Made by a program: the position numbers and the translations under genes. A stretch of DNA of 64,000 bases from Paenibacillus sophorae (GTDB lineage Bacteria; Bacillota; Bacilli; Paenibacillales; Paenibacillaceae), in NCBI RefSeq assembly GCF_018966525.1, contig NZ_CP076607.1:1426001-1490000 (forward strand), given 5' to 3'. Shown here piece after piece: positions 61,601-64,000 of the stretch. The notes beneath the pieces are model-generated. The model worked only from the letters and a program-made list of their open reading frames with translations, was not told where the DNA came from and made no database searches. Each line of letters opens with the position of its first letter. Positions within the stretch are counted from its first letter, which is position 1.

Positions 61601-61816
61601 ACTAGTGCCGGGATGCGTGAGTTGTTTAGCCGCCATCGCTACGGCTTGCAGGACCTGGATGATACCGGTCAAATCCGTGACATCATCGCTCAAGCAAGCG
61701 CTGACTATACGACACTAGCTCATGATGCAGAAGTGCAGTCATTATCTAAAATTAAATATCGAAACAGTTTGCGCGACGCGATTTACGAACTAGCGGATGA
61801 ATTCGCAGAAAGGTAG
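58607..61816 (+). CDS. hsdR: Type I restriction enzyme subunit HsdR
   Basis: A 1069-residue restriction and translocation subunit. The PD-(D/E)xK nuclease region is near residue 175 (LPIIQIEEKCDTRDVNEAL). The helicase motor follows: Walker A TTGSGKT near 318-322, DEAH box FIVDEAHRS near 422, WVGYTGTPMFDETTTG as motif III, and VDQLLTGFDAPELNTLYVDR with YSRTNRI as motifs V and VI. It starts inside the stop of the half-S gene. The GC content and codon use are lower than in the core region, consistent with horizontal acquisition. Confidence 0.95.
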   Translation: MTENQFETELIQYLTSGAIIKSEHLEGISNFVVNESNVDYIVKTKHWKYEPHIKTTEQLWDNFKAILEQHNQNTLEHPLSVVEFNQVKKIISSIQTPYEAGQFLYGLNGVSQIEIDLDDGRHVFLTVFDQKQIGAGDTVYQVVNQIKRPAVITGKENRRFDTTLLINGLPIIQIEEKCDTRDVNEALNQMKQYADENQYRDIFSTLQILVAITPNNVKYMANTTPDKFNKDFAFNWQRKSDNTIVRSWKEFADSMLSIPMAHQMATNYMILDGTKNKQMLKVMRPYQVYATQNVIESLKRADFEFGINKIGYIWHTTGSGKTITSFKTAWLASRMPKVDKVVFVVDRIALTKQTNEHYKAYDPDATEDTLGSVQNTNNSTDLSRKLKSKDNSIIVTSVQKLDTLVKRKSFQAPDKNIVFIVDEAHRSTGGDSFDNIQKAFKRSAWVGYTGTPMFDETTTGLRTEEIFGPLLHAYTIREAIADRNVLGFKVDFETTIDEKQMKEKYLPEFYRERYPKWTEEQIQDKISHLSQEDMDDAVEPSFYDENRDHIRLVVEDIFKNWRNRSNEGKYNALFTTHVGGGKASTPMAMMYFYEFQRVNEENKKNGGQTLKVAVTFSQNSSNNDSMLATNQGLDDAIKAYNAEFGTAFGMDDVSGYTQDVTSRLNKSATDKKFLDLVIVVDQLLTGFDAPELNTLYVDRTLKGAGLIQAYSRTNRIADMQEKPWGRVVNYRWPAQNEKLMNKALAVYANKNSAILSVDEQRESNQEDGIIAKPFEEVFNEVKQVVGKLSSLTTGFQQLPPSEKKKDEMLDLLREYNRGMAKLKQYDPEDVDGAKVGFNYDNPDELIEKLGMTAEQEVMLTTVLTNELKSHIAKEKKIPLYQIELRMTHVKDVKVDYDYLTELVEQLLNQVHEGKKEEAKETQEKINQFANGLDDRNYATKIMSAATAIIKGHFPPAGSNFKYPVKLSDSEQIIQQAHNVSLDRMFLDFRVKWGIADIITSAGMRELFSRHRYGLQDLDDTGQIRDIIAQASADYTTLAHDAEVQSLSKIKYRNSLRDAIYELADEFAER

Positions 61817-61903
61817 ACTGGTCAATACGGCTATCTTAAGAATCAAATTAGATAATCGTTTCGATTTCGATAAAGATTTAAAGAACATTCAAGGAGAGCA
61901 GAA

Positions 61904-63136
61904 ATGAGCGAAGACAAAGTTAATGTACCAAAAATAAGGTTCCCGGGGTTCAATGATGCTTGGGAACAGTGGAAGTTGGGGGAATTATACACAGAGCGGA
62001 AAGAACAAGGGAACGATTCGTTACAGATTCTTTCCGTTTCCATCCATCATGGTATTTCAAACGAAGAATTAGACAGTGATACTTTAGGGAAAAAAGTGCG
62101 CAGAAGCGAAGATAAGTCTCTATATAAACATGTTTATTTTGGTGATCTTGTTTTTAACATGATGCGTGCGTGGCAAGGGGCAATCGGAGTCGTAAAGTCA
62201 GAAGGAATGGTAAGTCCTGCATATATTACAGCTACGCCCAGTGCACAGCTTTACCCTCTGTTCATGGATTATTGTTTACGCCGAGATGAAACGATTATTC
62301 AGATGGATAATCTCTCTTATGGAGTCACCGACTTTAGAAAAAGACTTTATTGGGACTCGTTTATTAACGTTTTGTGTCGCATACCTTCTGTGCCCGAGCA
62401 GGAGAAAATTACAGCTTTCTTCACCCAACTCGACAACCTCATCGCCCTTCTTCAGCGTAAGTTAAATAACGTGAAATATTTGAAGGCCGGGTTGCTTCAA
62501 AAAATGTTTCCGAAAAATGGTGAAGATTTTCCTGAAGTTCGTTTCCCTGGATTCACTGACGCTTGGGAACAGCGTGAGCTGGGGGAAGTGGGGGATACAT
62601 TCACTGGATTGTCAGGTAAAACTAAAGAAGATTTTGGACATGGTAATGCCCAATTTGTCACTTATGTCAATGTCTTTGGTAATGTGATTTCCGATCCGAA
62701 TGGTGTCGAGAGTGTTGAAATTGATGACAAACAAAACCAAGTTAAGTATGGCGATGTGTTCTTTACAACTTCATCCGAAACACCAGAAGAAGTTGGAATG
62801 TCGTCTGTATGGCTTGAAAACACTGAGAATGTGTACCTTAACAGCTTCTGTTTTGGTTACAGACCGACAGTAGAATTTGACTTATATTATCTGGCATTCA
62901 TGTTACGTTCACCAGAGATTCGAAAGAAATTTATGTTCCTAGCTCAAGGTGTTTCACGATATAACATATCTAAGAACAAAGTAATGGAGATGAAAGTTCC
63001 AGTACCAGAACTTAATGAACAACGTAAAGTTGGTACATTCTTTAAGGAGCTAGACAACCTCATCACCCTTCATCAGCGTGAGCTGGAACACCTGCAACAA
63101 CAGAAGAAATCATTACTACAACAAATGTTTGTCTAA
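61904..63136 (+). CDS. hsdS: Type I restriction enzyme specificity subunit HsdS
   Basis: A 410-residue specificity subunit with two target-recognition domains. Each is introduced by almost the same sequence, RFPGFNDAWEQWKLGELY at about residue 11 and RFPGFTDAWEQRELGEVGD at about 212. Each ends in a helical conserved region, TQLDNLIALLQRKLNN and KELDNLITLHQRELEHLQQQ. The internal repeats make domain swapping by recombination possible. AAGGAGAG precedes ATG 61904. It lies between hsdR and hsdM, the reverse of the common R-M-S or M-S-R orders. Confidence 0.94.
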   Translation: MSEDKVNVPKIRFPGFNDAWEQWKLGELYTERKEQGNDSLQILSVSIHHGISNEELDSDTLGKKVRRSEDKSLYKHVYFGDLVFNMMRAWQGAIGVVKSEGMVSPAYITATPSAQLYPLFMDYCLRRDETIIQMDNLSYGVTDFRKRLYWDSFINVLCRIPSVPEQEKITAFFTQLDNLIALLQRKLNNVKYLKAGLLQKMFPKNGEDFPEVRFPGFTDAWEQRELGEVGDTFTGLSGKTKEDFGHGNAQFVTYVNVFGNVISDPNGVESVEIDDKQNQVKYGDVFFTTSSETPEEVGMSSVWLENTENVYLNSFCFGYRPTVEFDLYYLAFMLRSPEIRKKFMFLAQGVSRYNISKNKVMEMKVPVPELNEQRKVGTFFKELDNLITLHQRELEHLQQQKKSLLQQMFV

Positions 63137-63153
63137 GGGAGGACAATAACAAC

Positions 63154-64000
63154 ATGAGTAATAATCTACAGACCATTACAACAAAACTGTGGGCAATGGC
63201 AAACGAGCTTCGAGGAAATATGGACGCCTCAGAATATAAGAACTACATTCTAGCCTTTATGTTTTATCGTTATCTGTCTGAACATCAAGAAAGATATTTA
63301 GTCGAAAATAATGTTCTTGATATTGCCGAAGGCGAGTCGATCAATAAAGCCTATTTAGAACAAGCGAAGGGTGACGATTTGAATGACTACCTGGAGGATA
63401 TTTCTGCAAGCTTAGGCTATGCCATTGCACCGCTTGATACATGGGCATCTTTAGTTGAAAAAATCGATAACAGTATGGTCATTCCAAGTGATTATCAAAC
63501 GATTTTTGACAACTTCAATAAGAACGCTGAATTAAACAAAGAAGCTGTGAAGGATTTTCGTGGCGTGTTTAACGACATCAATCTTGGAGACTCTCGGCTT
63601 GGTTCCTCTACAAATGAACGTGCGAAATCACTTAACCGGATTGTAAAGCTTGTTGATGGTATTAATTATAAAGGTGAAGATGGCAAAGATATTCTTGGCG
63701 CGATCTATGAATATCTAATCGGTCAGTTTGCAGCAAGCGCAGGTAAGAAAGGTGGAGAGTTCTACACGCCGCATGAAGTTTCTATCATTTTGGCTAAAAT
63801 CGTAACGGACGGTGTAGCAGAATCGGATAAGACTTTTGCGGTGTATGACCCGACTTGTGGATCTGGATCATTGCTGTTAACCGTTCAAGGGGAGTTGCCT
63901 AATGGTGATAAACCAGGGGCGATTAAATTCTTTGGTCAAGAAAAGAATACGACAACATACAACTTGGCTCGTATGAACCTGATGATGCATGGTGTTTCAT
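63154..64000 (+). CDS. hsdM: Type I restriction enzyme methylase subunit HsdM, partial
   Basis: The first 282 codons are in the window. The N-terminal helical domain begins NNLQTITTKLWAMANELRGN and includes YILAFMFYRYLSE. GKKGGEFYTPHEVSIILAKI and the SAM-binding VYDPTCGSGSLLL open the N6-adenine methylase domain; the NPPY catalytic motif must lie beyond the right edge. GGGAGG lies 12 bases before the ATG, and it starts 17 bases after hsdS. With two HsdS subunits it should methylate the host site and assemble with HsdR for restriction. Confidence 0.95.
   Translation, partial: MSNNLQTITTKLWAMANELRGNMDASEYKNYILAFMFYRYLSEHQERYLVENNVLDIAEGESINKAYLEQAKGDDLNDYLEDISASLGYAIAPLDTWASLVEKIDNSMVIPSDYQTIFDNFNKNAELNKEAVKDFRGVFNDINLGDSRLGSSTNERAKSLNRIVKLVDGINYKGEDGKDILGAIYEYLIGQFAASAGKKGGEFYTPHEVSIILAKIVTDGVAESDKTFAVYDPTCGSGSLLLTVQGELPNGDKPGAIKFFGQEKNTTTYNLARMNLMMHGVS

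Noticed and set aside
1..64000. tRNA, rRNA or CRISPR arrays
   Set aside because: No tRNA-like T-arm context, no rRNA sequence and no regularly spaced repeat array were seen; the few T-arm-like strings lie within coding genes.

Overview
The window looks like chromosomal DNA of a moderately GC-rich low-GC-lineage Gram-positive, most likely a Paenibacillus or close relative. The evidence is strong AGGAGG-type ribosome sites, frequent TTG/GTG starts, a PurR-box plus guanine-riboswitch pur operon, TnrA/GlnR boxes, B. subtilis-type gene families (PurSQL, YerB, YerC, DgkB, YqfQ, GlnK/GlnL) and dispersed palindromic repeats. The genus is inferred from gene content and style, not from a database match.

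Layout. (1) 1-3680, minus strand: a flavoenzyme operon of a TiaS-like protein, a 66-residue Cys-rich microprotein, a GlpA-like FAD enzyme with a BFD-type [2Fe-2S] tail, an FAD/NAD(P) oxidoreductase and a DUF1667 protein cut by the window edge. (2) 3984-18557: the full de novo purine operon purEKBCSQLFMNHD behind two PurBoxes, a promoter and a guanine riboswitch with terminator. It is interrupted between purF and purM by about 650 bp of repeats. (3) 18622-24196: a SEC-C/HTH protein behind a short attenuator-like leader, a chemoreceptor with a sigma-D-type promoter, and ilvA. (4) 24245-28476, mostly minus strand: a secreted protein, a DUF1129 membrane protein, a plus-strand microprotein, and a two-gene cassette of a peptide-like protein and a radical-SAM/SPASM enzyme carrying two CX3CX2C motifs. 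(5) 28809-39015: hydrolases, then a LacI-regulated module (PHP phosphoesterase, glycerophosphodiesterase, four-gene ABC importer, Vps62-like protein) with two matching operator palindromes. (6) 39252-42227: YerB lipoprotein and a DUF47-Pit phosphate transport pair. (7) 42357-48169: a glutamine ABC transporter preceded by two perfect TnrA/GlnR boxes and followed by the GlnK-GlnL two-component system. (8) 48251-54051: CorA, YqfQ, YerC, CbiX-like chelatase, DgkB and RlmD-type methyltransferase. (9) 54254 to the end: more AT-rich DNA with a Dus enzyme, an SF0329 protein, an intact IS1182-family element and a type I restriction-modification locus in the order half-S, R, S, M, where M is cut by the window end. 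This last region looks acquired.

How parts work together. Purine synthesis is predicted to be controlled at initiation (PurR) and elongation (guanine). Glutamine import lies beside its likely sensor pair and under general nitrogen regulators. The LacI-type regulator probably controls both the PHP/GDPD enzymes and the importer, which suggests uptake and breakdown of an organophosphodiester. The least familiar item is the radical-SAM/peptide cassette at 26432-28476.
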